Source: Myxococcales bacterium (lineage in GTDB: Bacteria; Myxococcota_A; Polyangia; Haliangiales; Haliangiaceae). From it: DNA of 64,000 nucleotides. Position 1 is the first letter of the stretch. Each line of letters opens with the position of its first letter. The notes beneath the pieces were generated by a model. That model saw nothing but the letters and a program-made list of their open reading frames with translations, was not told the origin of the DNA and made no database searches. Of this stretch, positions 8,571 through 18,573 are shown piece by piece. The stretch is from contig JADKKI010000049.1 in assembly GCA_016720595.1 (NCBI GenBank), positions 18,264-82,263 on the forward strand. Reading direction: 5' to 3'. The position numbers and the translations under genes were made by a program.

Positions 8571-10193
8571 CTAGCGGGTCGCGGTACGTCCGGTCAACGT
8601 CATCGTCTTCTCGATCAGTGAGACCAGCTCACGGCGCTCGGCGTTGTCACCCGCGGCGGCCTTCGCCATGTCGCGGATGTCGGCGAGGCTCCAGTGCTCG
8701 GCGTCCTGGCCACCCCGCAGCACGTCAGCGAACGCCGCGGTCGCGAACGCGAACCGGAAGTCCGACGAGGAGTTCGCGAACGAGGCTGCCGGCCCACCCG
8801 TCATCGGGTACGCGGCCTCGGTCGCCTTCTCGCCGTTGGGCGCCTTGTGGCGGATCCGCACACCACCGAGTGGCGCAGCGGTCTGCTTGCCCTCGGCGGT
8901 CAGCTCCACCTCGTAGAGCGCGGTGACCTGGTGGCCGGCACCGATCTCGCCGGCATCGACCTTGTCGTTGCGGAAGTCGTTGTCGGCGATGTCGCGGTTC
9001 TCGTAGCCGACGAGGCGGTAGCGCGAGACCAGCTTCGAATCGAAGTCGACCTGGAACTTGGCGTCCTTCGCCACCACCTCGAGCGTCGCCGTCAGATCCG
9101 TCTGGAACACCTTGGTCGCCTCGTCGATCGAGTCGATGTAGAAGCTGTTGCCGTTGCCCTTGTCGGCCAGCTGCTCCATCAGCGAGTCCTTGTAGTTGCC
9201 GGTGCCAAAGCCGATCGTCGACAGCGTGACGCCCTCCTTGGCGCGGCCGGAGATGATCTTCAGCATCTCGTCGTGCGTGTGTGCGCCGACGTTGGCATCG
9301 CCATCGGACAGCACGATGACGCGCGAGATCGCGCCGGGGCGCAGCCCCTGCATCGCCTGCGCGTAGGCGAGGTCGAGGCCAGACGCCATGCCCGTCGATC
9401 CGCCGGCGGTGAGATCATCGAGTGCCGAGAGGATCTTCGCCTTGTCCTCCATCCCGGTTGGCTTCAGCACCACGCGCGTGTTCCCCGCATAGGTGACCAG
9501 CGCGACGGTGTCGCCCTCGCCGAGGTTCGAGGTCAGCGTGCGGAGCGCCTTCTTGGCGAGCTCGAGCTTGTCGGGAGACTGCATCGAGCCGGAGACGTCG
9601 ACCAGGAACACGAGGTTCGCGGGCTTGCGCTCCTGCGCGGACTTCGCCTTGGTGGCGACTCCGACGCGGACGATGTGGCGGCCCGGGGACAGCGGGGACG
9701 GCGCGGCCTCCATCACCACCGAGAACGGCGAATCGCTCTGGGGCGTGGGGAAGCTGTAGCGGAAGTAGTTGACGAACTCCTCGACGCGCACACCGGCGGG
9801 GACCGGCAGCTGGCCCTCGATCAGCTTGCGCCGGGCGAGCGTGTACGACGCGGTGTCGACATCGGCGGCGAACGTCGACAGGTGGTCCTTGGAGGCATCG
9901 ACCCAGGGGTTCTTGCCGTAGTCCTTGTAGCCCTCGCCACCGGCGGAGTCCGAGGCGTACATGCCGTTGGCGGACGGCCCGGCCAAGCTGCTGGCGCTAG
10001 ATCCCGCTCCCGCTCCCCTCGCGACCTCGTACGGTGCGGGAGCGTTGGCGGCCTTCTCGCGGTCGCCGGAGGCCACGGTCTGGGTGGGATCGCCGGGGCC
10101 GATGGCATGGATCGCCTTGTCTTCCGACTTCCGGCTACACGCGGGGGCGAGCAGGGACGAGCACAGCAGCAGGGACGCGAGGGTCTTGCGCAT
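8571..10193 (-). CDS. YfbK-type von Willebrand factor A lipoprotein (copy 1)
   Basis: 540 residues. The ATG at 10193 is favoured by AAGGAGG 9 bases upstream and by the lipobox it exposes (LAPAC, Cys19). After a low-complexity linker comes the von-Willebrand N-terminal region (DVDTASYTLARRKL, VEEFVNYF), then a VWA domain with an intact MIDAS (DVSGSM, later STGMASGLDL, and SDGDANVG), and a C-terminal DUF3520-like segment. Proteins of this type are periplasmic or surface metal-dependent adhesion/scaffold proteins. It is a paralog of the 12623-14128 gene, which lies on the other side of a Ser/Thr kinase gene. A 123-base gap upstream holds an inverted-repeat element. Confidence 0.88.
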   Translation of the reverse strand: MRKTLASLLLCSSLLAPACSRKSEDKAIHAIGPGDPTQTVASGDREKAANAPAPYEVARGAGAGSSASSLAGPSANGMYASDSAGGEGYKDYGKNPWVDASKDHLSTFAADVDTASYTLARRKLIEGQLPVPAGVRVEEFVNYFRYSFPTPQSDSPFSVVMEAAPSPLSPGRHIVRVGVATKAKSAQERKPANLVFLVDVSGSMQSPDKLELAKKALRTLTSNLGEGDTVALVTYAGNTRVVLKPTGMEDKAKILSALDDLTAGGSTGMASGLDLAYAQAMQGLRPGAISRVIVLSDGDANVGAHTHDEMLKIISGRAKEGVTLSTIGFGTGNYKDSLMEQLADKGNGNSFYIDSIDEATKVFQTDLTATLEVVAKDAKFQVDFDSKLVSRYRLVGYENRDIADNDFRNDKVDAGEIGAGHQVTALYEVELTAEGKQTAAPLGGVRIRHKAPNGEKATEAAYPMTGGPAASFANSSSDFRFAFATAAFADVLRGGQDAEHWSLADIRDMAKAAAGDNAERRELVSLIEKTMTLTGRTATR

Positions 10194-10202
10194 TCGACGG
10201 TT

Positions 10203-10209
10203 CCTCCTT
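10203..10209 (-). promoter_or_regulatory. Strong Shine-Dalgarno site of the copy-1 VWA gene
   Basis: The minus strand reads AAGGAGG, 9 bases before the ATG at 10193. This decides the start against a codon 36 bases further upstream that lies before this site and would destroy the lipoprotein signal peptide. Confidence 0.7.
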
Positions 10210-10265
10210 GGGGTCCTCGTTCGACGCACTCGCCCGGTAGGCGGTCTGTCCGATCTCGTGAATCA

Positions 10266-10292
10266 TTGTCGTGAGTTGGCGACAACAATTGT
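10266..10292. promoter_or_regulatory. Operator-like inverted repeats upstream of copy-1 VWA gene
   Basis: TTGTCG and CGACAA form a 6-bp inverted repeat with an 8-base spacer (10266-10285), directly followed by the palindrome ACAATTGT (10285-10292). They lie in the AT-richest part of the 123-base gap between the kinase gene and the VWA gene. This looks like a regulator-binding site or promoter for the VWA gene; no regulator can be named. Confidence 0.35.
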
Positions 10293-10316
10293 CCCAAGCC
10301 GCGGCAGATGGCGGTG

Positions 10317-12611
10317 TCAGCGCCGCTGGCTGCGCGGGATCGCGGGCATGGTCGCGGCCTCGGGGGCAGCCACCGGCGCCGCCGTGATCTGGTCGGAGTT
10401 CTGCGGCACGAGGAGCCGCTCCACGCTGAGCGGCGAGCTCTCGGCGGTGATCATCGGGCGTGGGCGGTGCGCGAACCACCAGGCCTGCGCACGCTGCTCG
10501 GTCCACGCGTGCTCGTCGGGGATCGTGATCTGGCGCAGCCGCGTGGCGAGCTCGCGCGCATCGGCGGGTCGATCGTCGGGGTTCTTGGCGAGCAGCTGGA
10601 TCACCAGCGCCTCGAGCGCCACCGGCAGCCAGCCCTTCACGCGCGGGCGGAGCTCGGGCACCGGATCGTGGATGTGCGAGCGGATGGCGCTCTCCTCGTC
10701 GGGGCGGGCGTAGACCTCGCTCGACGACAGCAGCCACCAGGCCACGCATCCGAGCGCGTAGAGATCGCTGCGTGCATCTGCACCAGTGCCGGTGACCTGC
10801 TCGGGAGGGATGTAGCCGGGCGTGCCGACCACCGCACCAGCCTGCGTCAGCTTGGAGGTCGGGGGCAGGAGGATCTCGGCGGCCTTCGGCGCGGGCAACG
10901 AGACGACGTCGATCGGATCCGGGATCGGATCCGCGATCGTGTGCACGATCCCGAAGTCGAGGACCTTGGCGATGTCGACCTCGTCGGCGGCGCGGCTCAG
11001 GTAGATGTTCGCCGGCTTGATGTCGCGATGCAGCAGCCCAGCATCGTGAGCCTCGGCCAGAGACTGGCAGGCATGGATCAGGATCTGGATCACGCGTGCG
11101 GGTGGCTGCGCTCCGAACTCGCGGACCAGCCGATCGAGATCCAGCCCGTCGAGCAGCTCCATCACGTAGAAGAACGTGCCGTCGTCCGCCACGCCGTAGT
11201 CGAACAGCGCGATCGTGTGCCGCGAGCGCATCGAGGCCAGCGTCTGCGCCTCGCGGCGGAACCGCTCCTTCGCCTTCGCGCGGTGCAGCGGATCGACGAG
11301 CGCGTCGGGCCGCACCAGCTTGACGGCGGCCTGGCGGGCGAGCAGCCGGTGCTCCGCGCGCCACACCTCACCCATCCCGCCGACCCCGAGGCGCGAGACC
11401 AGGCGGTAAGCGCCCATCTCGACGATCTTTGCCTCGGCCTTGCGCGCACGCTCACGCGCCGTGCTCACCGCGCGCCGCATCCGCACGAGGTTCCACGCGA
11501 ACATCAGGGCCACGCCGAGCGCCATGACGAGCGCGCCGCCCGAGGCGAGGAGGCTCTGCTTCTCGAGCCGCTTGGTAGGGCCCAGCAGCGTGCGCTCGGG
11601 GACCAGCGCCGCGAGGTACCAATCGAGCGGTGCCTTGATGCCGGCGCGCTCGCCGCCGAGCGGCGCCACGGACGCGAGGTACTCGCCATCGCTCGAGGCG
11701 AGCTCGAAGAATCGTTGATCGCGGACGCTCGCGGTGCCCGCCCGGGCGAACAGCGCTTCGAGGGCGGGATCTTGATAGTCATCGTGCCGAAGGAGGCGGG
11801 CCTCCTTGGTCGCGACCTCGGGCACGGGCGCCGATGGGTACGCGAGGATGGTGCCGTCACCCGCGAACACCACCGCACGCGAGCCTTCGAGCGGCGCACG
11901 CACGATGAACTGCGAGAGCGCGCCGACATCGAAGTCCACGGTGGTGACTGCTTGCAGCGTGCCATCGGCCGCGTAGATCGGCTCGACGCAGGTGATGCCG
12001 GTGGTCTTCGACGAGAAATAGACGCGAGGCGGGGTCCACGCACGCGCACGGGTCTGCACGGCCAGCGTGTAGTGGGGCCGCTTGCGGACGTCGTAGTCGG
12101 TGGTCTTGCTCGCCACCGCGCGCACGCCACCAGGGACCACCTGATAGTTGGTCCGGGTGGTGTGATCGCCTTCGATGATGCTCTCGTTGATCTGGATCTC
12201 GCCGGGAGCCCCGTCGGGCACGAACGTGCCGCGCATCAGCCCGCTCGGGAACCCGATGCTGACGTTGGCCACCCCGGGCCGCCCGATCATCAGATCGTGC
12301 ATGCGCGGCCCGACCTCGGCGATCGAGAGCGTGGGATCGGCGAGCGCGCGGAGCCGGGCGAGCATGGGGTCGGCCTGATCGAGCGCGAACGCCACCTCGT
12401 GCTGGACGTCGGCGGCCTGCGACGACAGCTGCCGCCGGGCCATCGAATCGCTGGCGTCACGGGTGGCCCGCCGGCCGAGGAGCAGCACGATGATCCCGGC
12501 GCCGATCACGAGCAGCGGCAGGAGGATCAGCACGCCCAGCGGCGAGGCGAGGGCGCGGGCGATCCGGGCCGTCCTCGGCACGTCGCCGATGCTGTTGCGC
12601 GGCGGCTCCAC
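10317..12611 (-). CDS. Membrane Ser/Thr protein kinase with N-terminal Cache-type sensor
   Basis: 764 residues with the kinase domain at the C-terminus. A transmembrane helix (about 25-46) is followed by an extracytoplasmic double-Cache-like sensor (about 55-345, with VYFSSKTTGITCVEPIY and AVTTVDFDVGALSQF) and a second helix (about 355-375). The Hanks-type kinase runs from about 402: Gly loop LGVGGMGEVW, catalytic Lys in AAVKLV (Lys431), HRDIKPAN (about 528), DFG (about 552) and GTPGYIPPEQ. All catalytic residues are present. Cache sensors normally bind small ligands and are common in chemoreceptors and histidine kinases; on a Ser/Thr kinase it is less usual. The gene starts 11 bases after the upstream VWA gene, so the two are probably co-transcribed. 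Confidence 0.9.
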   Translation of the reverse strand: MEPPRNSIGDVPRTARIARALASPLGVLILLPLLVIGAGIIVLLLGRRATRDASDSMARRQLSSQAADVQHEVAFALDQADPMLARLRALADPTLSIAEVGPRMHDLMIGRPGVANVSIGFPSGLMRGTFVPDGAPGEIQINESIIEGDHTTRTNYQVVPGGVRAVASKTTDYDVRKRPHYTLAVQTRARAWTPPRVYFSSKTTGITCVEPIYAADGTLQAVTTVDFDVGALSQFIVRAPLEGSRAVVFAGDGTILAYPSAPVPEVATKEARLLRHDDYQDPALEALFARAGTASVRDQRFFELASSDGEYLASVAPLGGERAGIKAPLDWYLAALVPERTLLGPTKRLEKQSLLASGGALVMALGVALMFAWNLVRMRRAVSTARERARKAEAKIVEMGAYRLVSRLGVGGMGEVWRAEHRLLARQAAVKLVRPDALVDPLHRAKAKERFRREAQTLASMRSRHTIALFDYGVADDGTFFYVMELLDGLDLDRLVREFGAQPPARVIQILIHACQSLAEAHDAGLLHRDIKPANIYLSRAADEVDIAKVLDFGIVHTIADPIPDPIDVVSLPAPKAAEILLPPTSKLTQAGAVVGTPGYIPPEQVTGTGADARSDLYALGCVAWWLLSSSEVYARPDEESAIRSHIHDPVPELRPRVKGWLPVALEALVIQLLAKNPDDRPADARELATRLRQITIPDEHAWTEQRAQAWWFAHRPRPMITAESSPLSVERLLVPQNSDQITAAPVAAPEAATMPAIPRSQRR

Positions 12612-12622
12612 CGCCGTCGAGT

Positions 12623-14128
12623 CTAGCGCGCGACGGTGGCCGGCGTCCCGCGCAGGGCGCGAGCGCGCTCCACGAGCGAGATCAGCTCGGCGCGATCCGG
12701 ATCGTTGCCCTGGGCATCGCGCGCGACCTGGGCGATCCGGTCGAGGGACCAGCCCTTGGCCTCGTCGGCGCCGCGCAGCACGTCGGCGAACGCCGCCACG
12801 GCGAACGCGAACCGGAGGTCGGGAGCGGCGCTCTCGAAGCTCGGCGCCGGCGCGGAGGTCATCGCGAACGCCGCCTCGGTGGCCTGCTGACCTTCGGGGG
12901 TCTTGTGCCGGATCCGCACCGTGGCGAGCGGGCCGGGGGACAGCTGCGCCGCGGGCGTCAGCTGGAGCTCGTAGAGCGCGGTGACCTGGTGGCCCGCACC
13001 GATCTCGCCCGCGTCCACGCTGTCATCGCGGAACTGCTCGTCCTTGATGTCCCGGTTCTCGTAGCCGACGAGGCGGTACTTCGCGACGAGGTTCGGGTCG
13101 AAGTCGACCTGCAGCTTGACGTCCTTCGCCACGACCTCGAGGGTCGATCCGAGCTGGTCGGCGAACACGCGCTTCGCCGCCGAGGCGGAGTCGATGTACA
13201 GGCTCTGGCCGTTGCCCTTGTCGGCGAGCTGCTCCATCGCCGTGTCCTTGTAGTTCCCCATCCCGAACCCGACCGTCGAGAGGAACACGCCGGCCTTGGC
13301 GCGGCTCTCGATGATCCCGAGGAGCTGCGCGTGACCTTGCGCGCCGACGTTCGCATCGCCGTCGGTGAGCACGATGACGCGCGAGATCGAGCCCGGCAGC
13401 AGGCCCTTCATCGCCTGCTCGTAGGCGAGATCGAGTCCCGAGCCCATCGCCGTCGATCCTCCCGAGGACAGCTCGTCGATCGCCGCAAGGATCCGGTCCT
13501 TGTTCTCCATGCCCGTCGGCGGCAACACCACGCGCGTCGAGCCTGCATACGTCACGAGCGAGACCGAATCGCGTGGCCCGAGGTTGTTGGTCAGGATCCG
13601 CAGCGATTGCTGCGCGAGCCCGAGCTTGTCGGCCGAGCCCATCGAGCCTGACACGTCGACGAGGAACACCAGGTTCGCCGGCTTCCGCTCGGCCTGGCTC
13701 TTCACGCGCGTGCCCACACCGACCCGCAGGATCTGATTCCCGGGCACCAGGGGCGAGGGCGCCGCATCCATCACCACCGCGAACGGCGATCCGGCGGCCG
13801 GCGGAGGGAAGCTGTAGTGGAAGTAGTTGACGAACTCCTCGACGCGCACCGCGGCCGGGGGCGGGAGGGTGTTCTCGTTCAGCTTGCGGCGCGCGATCGT
13901 GTACGACGCGGTATCGACATCGGCGGCGAACGTGGACAGGTGATCCTTGCGGGCGTCGACCCACGGGTTCTTGCCCCAATCGTGATAGTCCTCGCCGGAG
14001 GTGGCGTCGGTGGCGATCGGACTCCCCCCGGCATAGGCAACGGTGGGAGAGGCGACGTAAGACCGGTTGGCCTTCATCGAGCTACAGGCAGCGAGCAGGA
14101 CGAGCGAGATCGTACGGACGTGACGCAT
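12623..14128 (-). CDS. YfbK-type von Willebrand factor A lipoprotein (copy 2)
   Basis: 501 residues; signal peptide with lipobox LLAAC (Cys15). Same order as copy 1: von-Willebrand N-terminal region (DVDTASYTIARRKL), VWA domain with MIDAS DVSGSMG and TDGDANVG, then a DUF3520-like C-terminus. It starts with a shorter linker than copy 1 but shares the HDWGKNPWVDARKDHLSTF-type segment. Minus-strand GGAGG about 7 bases upstream supports the ATG. It leads the probable unit VWA-kinase and is divergent from the kelch gene, with about 118 bases between the starts. Confidence 0.88.
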   Translation of the reverse strand: MRHVRTISLVLLAACSSMKANRSYVASPTVAYAGGSPIATDATSGEDYHDWGKNPWVDARKDHLSTFAADVDTASYTIARRKLNENTLPPPAAVRVEEFVNYFHYSFPPPAAGSPFAVVMDAAPSPLVPGNQILRVGVGTRVKSQAERKPANLVFLVDVSGSMGSADKLGLAQQSLRILTNNLGPRDSVSLVTYAGSTRVVLPPTGMENKDRILAAIDELSSGGSTAMGSGLDLAYEQAMKGLLPGSISRVIVLTDGDANVGAQGHAQLLGIIESRAKAGVFLSTVGFGMGNYKDTAMEQLADKGNGQSLYIDSASAAKRVFADQLGSTLEVVAKDVKLQVDFDPNLVAKYRLVGYENRDIKDEQFRDDSVDAGEIGAGHQVTALYELQLTPAAQLSPGPLATVRIRHKTPEGQQATEAAFAMTSAPAPSFESAAPDLRFAFAVAAFADVLRGADEAKGWSLDRIAQVARDAQGNDPDRAELISLVERARALRGTPATVAR

Positions 14129-14246
14129 GTAGGTCCTCCGGCAGGGCGGCTCGCCTGCGCTTTGTGGGCGTGGCTGCCGCGGGATGCCTCTCTAACGTGA
14201 CCTCGCGCTCGCTGCTTACAGGAAACCCACGGTGTAAGCTGGTGCG

Positions 14247-16785
14247 ATGTGTGGCGTTCGGGGCGCGCTGTGCGTGGTGGTGTTGCTCGCGGGCTGCGTC
14301 CGCGACGAGCTGGTGGATTGCGGCAATGGGGTCGCATGTCCTGCGCGCACCGCGTGCGCATGGATCGCGGACGACGTGTACTGCGTCGCGCCCGCGGATC
14401 TCGACGCATGCCTCGATCACGATCCGTTCGCCGAGTGTCAGCGCGCCGACGGCACCACCGGTGCGTGTTACACGGCCACCCCGGCCGGCGTGTGCCTGCC
14501 CGCCGGCTGCGGGAACGGCCTGATCGATCCGGGCGAGGTCTGCGATGACCGCAACGGTGTCGTCGGCGATGGATGCTCGGCGAACTGCCTCTCGAACGAG
14601 ACCTGCGGCAACGGCGTCGTCGATCCCGTCGGCGGTGAGCAATGCGACGATGGGAACCTGCTCGGCCACGATGGCTGTGCGAGTGGGTGTCGCCCAGAGT
14701 CGGCGCAGTGGGAGCTGGTCACGATCGGACTTCCGACGGGCGTGTTCTCGCAGGCGCTCGCGTATGACACCGCACGCCACCGGCTGGTGAGGTTCGGTGG
14801 TGCGATCCAGAACGGCAACGGCATCCAGGTCGCGCGCGACGAGACCTGGGAGTGGGATGGGGTCGCGTGGACGAGGATCCCGACGCCGATCGCGCCATCG
14901 GCGCGCTTCGATCATGTGCTTGCGTACGATCCCGTGCGTCGCAAGACCGTATTGTTCGGAGGCGCGTCGAGCGGTCTCCCCATCGGTGCCGACACCTGGG
15001 AGTGGGACGGGAACACCTGGACGTATCGTCCGATGGCGGTATCACCGGCGCCGCGCTACGGCGCCGCGGCGACCTGGGATCCCGAGCGGCAGCGGATCGT
15101 CCTGTTCGGCGGCAGCACGGGGACGTCGGTGCTCGGCGATCTCTGGGAGTGGGATGGTACGAACTGGACGCAGGTCGCGCAGACGGTCCCGCCGCCACGG
15201 ACCAAGCACGCGATGGCCTACGATCCCTCGCGCGGGGTCATGGTGATCGCGGGCGGCCGCGTCGCGACCGGAGAGGTCGGCGAGACCTGGGAGCGTCATG
15301 GCGGCGTGTGGACCATGATCGCGCCGACGCCCGCCGAGCTCGACGAGCCCGAGCTCGCCTTCGACGGCGTCGGGCTGGTCGCGTTCGGCGGCCGCCTGGC
15401 AGGCGTCAGCACGGGTAACACGTGGCGCTGGGATGGTCAGGCGTGGAGCAACGTGGCACCCGCGGACACCAAGACCCCACCCCTTCGATCGCAAGCGGGG
15501 CTCGCGCGCGACTGGACCACCGGGCAGCTGGTGCTCCTCGGTGGCCACTTCGAGTCCACTTGCATGGGTTGCAGCGCGACCCGTACCGACGTCTGGACCT
15601 GGAATGCCGTCGCAGCCAAGTGGACCGAGGTCGCAGCCTTGGCGCCCACCGGACGCGCCTTGCACGGCGCGGTATTCGATGCGCTGCGTGGCGTGATGGT
15701 GATGTTCGGTGGTGGCCCGAGCTTTGGGACCACGCTCGCCACCGCGGAGACCTGGGAGCTCCGGGATGGGCACTGGTGGCAGTACGTCGGTCCGGGTCCA
15801 TCATCCCGAAACGGCCCCGGGTTCGCGTTCGACGCGGCGCACGGCGAGAGCGTGCTGTTTGGCGGGCGCTCGAGCAGCAATCTCGCAGCTGGCCGACACC
15901 TGGCTGTGGAACGGCGTACGGTGGGCCCTTCAGTCGCCTGCGTCGCAACCCACGGCGCGCGACCTGGCCGCGATGGCCTACGATCCGGTCCGCAGGCGCG
16001 TGGTCCTGTTCAGTGGTCTCGGTGGCGGTCAGGCGATCGATGAGATGGGCACCTGGGAGTGGGACGGCACCAGCTGGACCAAGATCCCGACCACCGTGCG
16101 ACCAGCCCCGCGGTTCCGCGCTGCCTTCGCGTTCGATCCCGTGCGGCGGCGCACCGTGCTCTCGCACGGCGAGAGTGGTGGGGAGTCCCTCGCCGACACC
16201 TGGGAGTGGGACGGCGTCACCTGGACGCAGATCGTGAGCCCGCAAGCGCCTGCAGGTCGCGGCTCGACCGCCGCGGCCTGGAATGGGTCGCGCAGGACGT
16301 TCACGCTGTTCGCCGGATCGGCGCAGGTGTTCTCGCAGTTCGAGGACACCTGGGAGCTCGCCGCCGGAGCGTGGACGCAGCAGTTCACGCCCGCGCGGCC
16401 AGGGGTCCGGCAGGGGCACACCCTCACGCCGCTCGCGGATGGCTCGGGCGTGATGACGTTCGGTGGCCTCATCAACAACGGCACCGGCAGCCCCGAGCTG
16501 TGGCGGCTGCGCTGGGTCAACAGCAGCACGTACGAGACCTGTGCGGTCGATGACGATGGCGACGGCGACGGCCTCGCCGGATGCGCCGATCCTGATTGCT
16601 GGACGCGCTGCACCCCCATGTGCCCCCCGGGGACGACCTGCGATCCGTCGTGGCCGCACTGCGGGGATGACATGTGCAACACCCCGCTCGAGGACTGCCG
16701 GCTATGCCCGAGCGATTGCCCGTGCACGCCGGTGTGCGGCGACTCGTTCTGCGATCCGGGCGAGACCTGCCCGGGCGACTGTTAA
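14247..16785 (+). CDS. Kelch/galactose-oxidase-type beta-propeller lipoprotein with DUF4215 repeats; frame interrupted near 15882
   Basis: About 846 residues if the two frames are joined. Signal peptide with lipobox LLAGC, then a Cys-rich DUF4215-type region (CGNG..DPGE.CDD and GDGCSANC, about residues 85-150), then about ten kelch-type blades recognisable by LFGG and DTWEWDG..W. A second Cys-rich tail ends in [16 protein letters not shown]. Reading switches frame near 15880-15888: upstream blades are in the frame of 14247, while downstream ones ([11 protein letters not shown] onward) are one base later and run to the stop at 16783-16785. Both halves have normal codon use and conserved blades, so the break is an extra base (or 2-base loss) or a recent mutation. 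Likely a surface-exposed adhesion or carbohydrate-binding protein. Confidence 0.82.
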
Positions 16786-16792
16786 CGAACCT

Positions 16793-17668
16793 TCAGCCGA
16801 AGCGGCCGGTGATGTAGTTCTCGGTCCGCTCGTCCGAGGGATTCGAGAACATCTTCGCCGTGGCGTCGTACTCGACCAGGATGCCGGTGCGCTGATCGTT
16901 CTTCGAATCGAGCTCCGCGGTGAAGAACGCGGTGCGATCGCTGACGCGTGCGGCCTGCTGCATGTTGTGCGTGACGATCACGATCGTGAACCGGCTCTTG
17001 AGCTCGCGCATCAGCTCTTCGATGCGGGCGGTCGCGATCGGATCCAGCGCGCTGCAGGGCTCGTCCATCAACACGACCTCGGGCTCGACGGCGATCGTGC
17101 GAGCGATGCACAGGCGCTGTTGCTGGCCGCCGGACATCCCGAGCGCCGAGTTCCGCAGCCGATCCTTGACCTCGTCCCACAGTGCTGCCGCACGCAGGGA
17201 CTTCTCGACGATGACATCGAGATCTGCCTTGCCTCGCACGCCGTTGACGCGCGGACCGAACGCGATGTTGTCGTAGATGCTCTTGGGGAACGGGTTCGGC
17301 TTCTGGAACACCATGCCGATGCGGCGGCGGACCTCGGTCGCCGAGACCTCCGGGCCGTACAGATCCACGCCGTGGTAGCGCAGTGTGCCGGCGACCCGCG
17401 CGCCGGGGATCACGTCGTGCATGCGATTGAACGCGCGCAGCATCGTGGTCTTGCCGCAGCCCGAAGGGCCGATGAACGCCGTGATCTGGTTCTTGTGGAT
17501 CTTCATCGTCACGCCGCGAACGGCGCGGAACTGCCCGTAGAACACCTCGACGTTGTCGACATCGAACACCACCTCGGTCGCCTCTGGCGCGGGCGCAGTG
17601 CGCCGCTCGATGTGGAGGGGAGCGGGCGCAGGGGTAAGCGTACTCGGGCGCGGGGTCTCGATCTGCAT
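16793..17668 (-). CDS. pstB: Phosphate ABC transporter ATP-binding protein PstB
   Basis: ATPase of the high-affinity phosphate importer PstSCAB, on the cytoplasmic face. 291 residues. Walker A GPSGCGKT (about 67-74), Q-loop in [11 protein letters not shown], signature [12 protein letters not shown], Walker B VVLMDEP, D-loop SALDP and switch His in VTHNMQQA are all present. The ATG at 17668 is chosen because GAGGAGG lies 5 bases upstream; an ATG six codons earlier lacks such a site. An extra Pro-rich N-terminus of about 33 residues precedes the conserved part. Last gene of pstSCAB; phoU is not downstream, as in many operons, but precedes pstS. Confidence 0.95.
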   Translation of the reverse strand: MQIETPRPSTLTPAPAPLHIERRTAPAPEATEVVFDVDNVEVFYGQFRAVRGVTMKIHKNQITAFIGPSGCGKTTMLRAFNRMHDVIPGARVAGTLRYHGVDLYGPEVSATEVRRRIGMVFQKPNPFPKSIYDNIAFGPRVNGVRGKADLDVIVEKSLRAAALWDEVKDRLRNSALGMSGGQQQRLCIARTIAVEPEVVLMDEPCSALDPIATARIEELMRELKSRFTIVIVTHNMQQAARVSDRTAFFTAELDSKNDQRTGILVEYDATAKMFSNPSDERTENYITGRFG

Positions 17669-17688
17669 GGGATCCTCCTCGGGCATGA

Positions 17689-18573
17689 CTAGCGCTTGAG
17701 CGCGTACCTCGCGGTGAACGTACGGGCGACGAACGTGATCGTGAACGTGAGGACCATCAACGTCAGCGCCGCACCCCAGGCTCGGTCCTGGGCGGCGACG
17801 AACGAGGACGTTGCATTGCCGAAGATCTGCAGCGAGAGCGACGTGTTCGCCTGCGTGAACAGGTGCGGGTTGTACTCGTGCGCGGCGCCGACCGCGAACA
17901 GCAGGGGGGCGGTCTCGCCAGCCGCGCGGGCCACGGCGAGGAGCGAGCCCGAGACGATGCCGGGCAGGGCGGCGGGGAGCACCACGGTGAGGATCGTGCG
18001 GCTCTTCGACGTGCCGAGCGCATAGGCGGCCTCGCGCAGGTTCGGCGGCACGAGGCGGAGCATCTGCTCGGTCGAGACGATCACCACCGGCAGCATCAAC
18101 GCGGCGAGGGCGAGAGCGCCACCGAACGCGGAGTACCCGAACCGCATCGTCCAGGTCAGGTAGATGAACAGGCCCATGACGATCGACGGCACCCCGGTCA
18201 TCACGGTGGTCATGAACCGGACCAGCTTCGCGAACCGTGAGGTGCCGCCGTACTCGTGCAGGAACACCGCACCGAGGATCCCGAGCGGGACCGCGATCAG
18301 CGTGGCCGCGCCGGTCGAGAGCAGCGTGCCGAGGATCGCGGGGCCCATGCCTGGGCCGGCGCGCCGTGACACCAGCGGGATCTCGGAGGTGAAGAACGCG
18401 GGGAACTCCTTGAACATCACGCCCGCGCCGCGCATCACCACCGACCACATCACCGCCACGAGCGGGATCAGCACCGCGATCACCGCACCGATCATCAGCG
18501 CGGTCATCAGCTGGCTCTTGGTCGAGCGCCAGCTCCGACGACGACGGAGATCGAGGGGCAGGTTGCCGATCAC
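17689..18573 (-). CDS. pstA: Phosphate ABC transporter permease PstA
   Basis: Inner-membrane permease of the Pst system, 294 residues with about six transmembrane helices. The permease EAA loop is seen as [21 protein letters not shown], followed by the family GETAPLLF segment. The start is GTG at 18573, overlapping the pstC stop (GTGA), with GGAGGAAAG upstream; an ATG would fall inside the conserved first helix region. Translational coupling to pstC is likely. The next gene, pstB, follows after a short gap. Confidence 0.94.
   Translation of the reverse strand: MIGNLPLDLRRRRSWRSTKSQLMTALMIGAVIAVLIPLVAVMWSVVMRGAGVMFKEFPAFFTSEIPLVSRRAGPGMGPAILGTLLSTGAATLIAVPLGILGAVFLHEYGGTSRFAKLVRFMTTVMTGVPSIVMGLFIYLTWTMRFGYSAFGGALALAALMLPVVIVSTEQMLRLVPPNLREAAYALGTSKSRTILTVVLPAALPGIVSGSLLAVARAAGETAPLLFAVGAAHEYNPHLFTQANTSLSLQIFGNATSSFVAAQDRAWGAALTLMVLTFTITFVARTFTARYALKR

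Noticed and set aside
16793..18448. Fused permease and PstB frame
   Set aside because: The frame continues upstream of pstB only because no stop occurs; SD and conservation place the PstB start at 17668.
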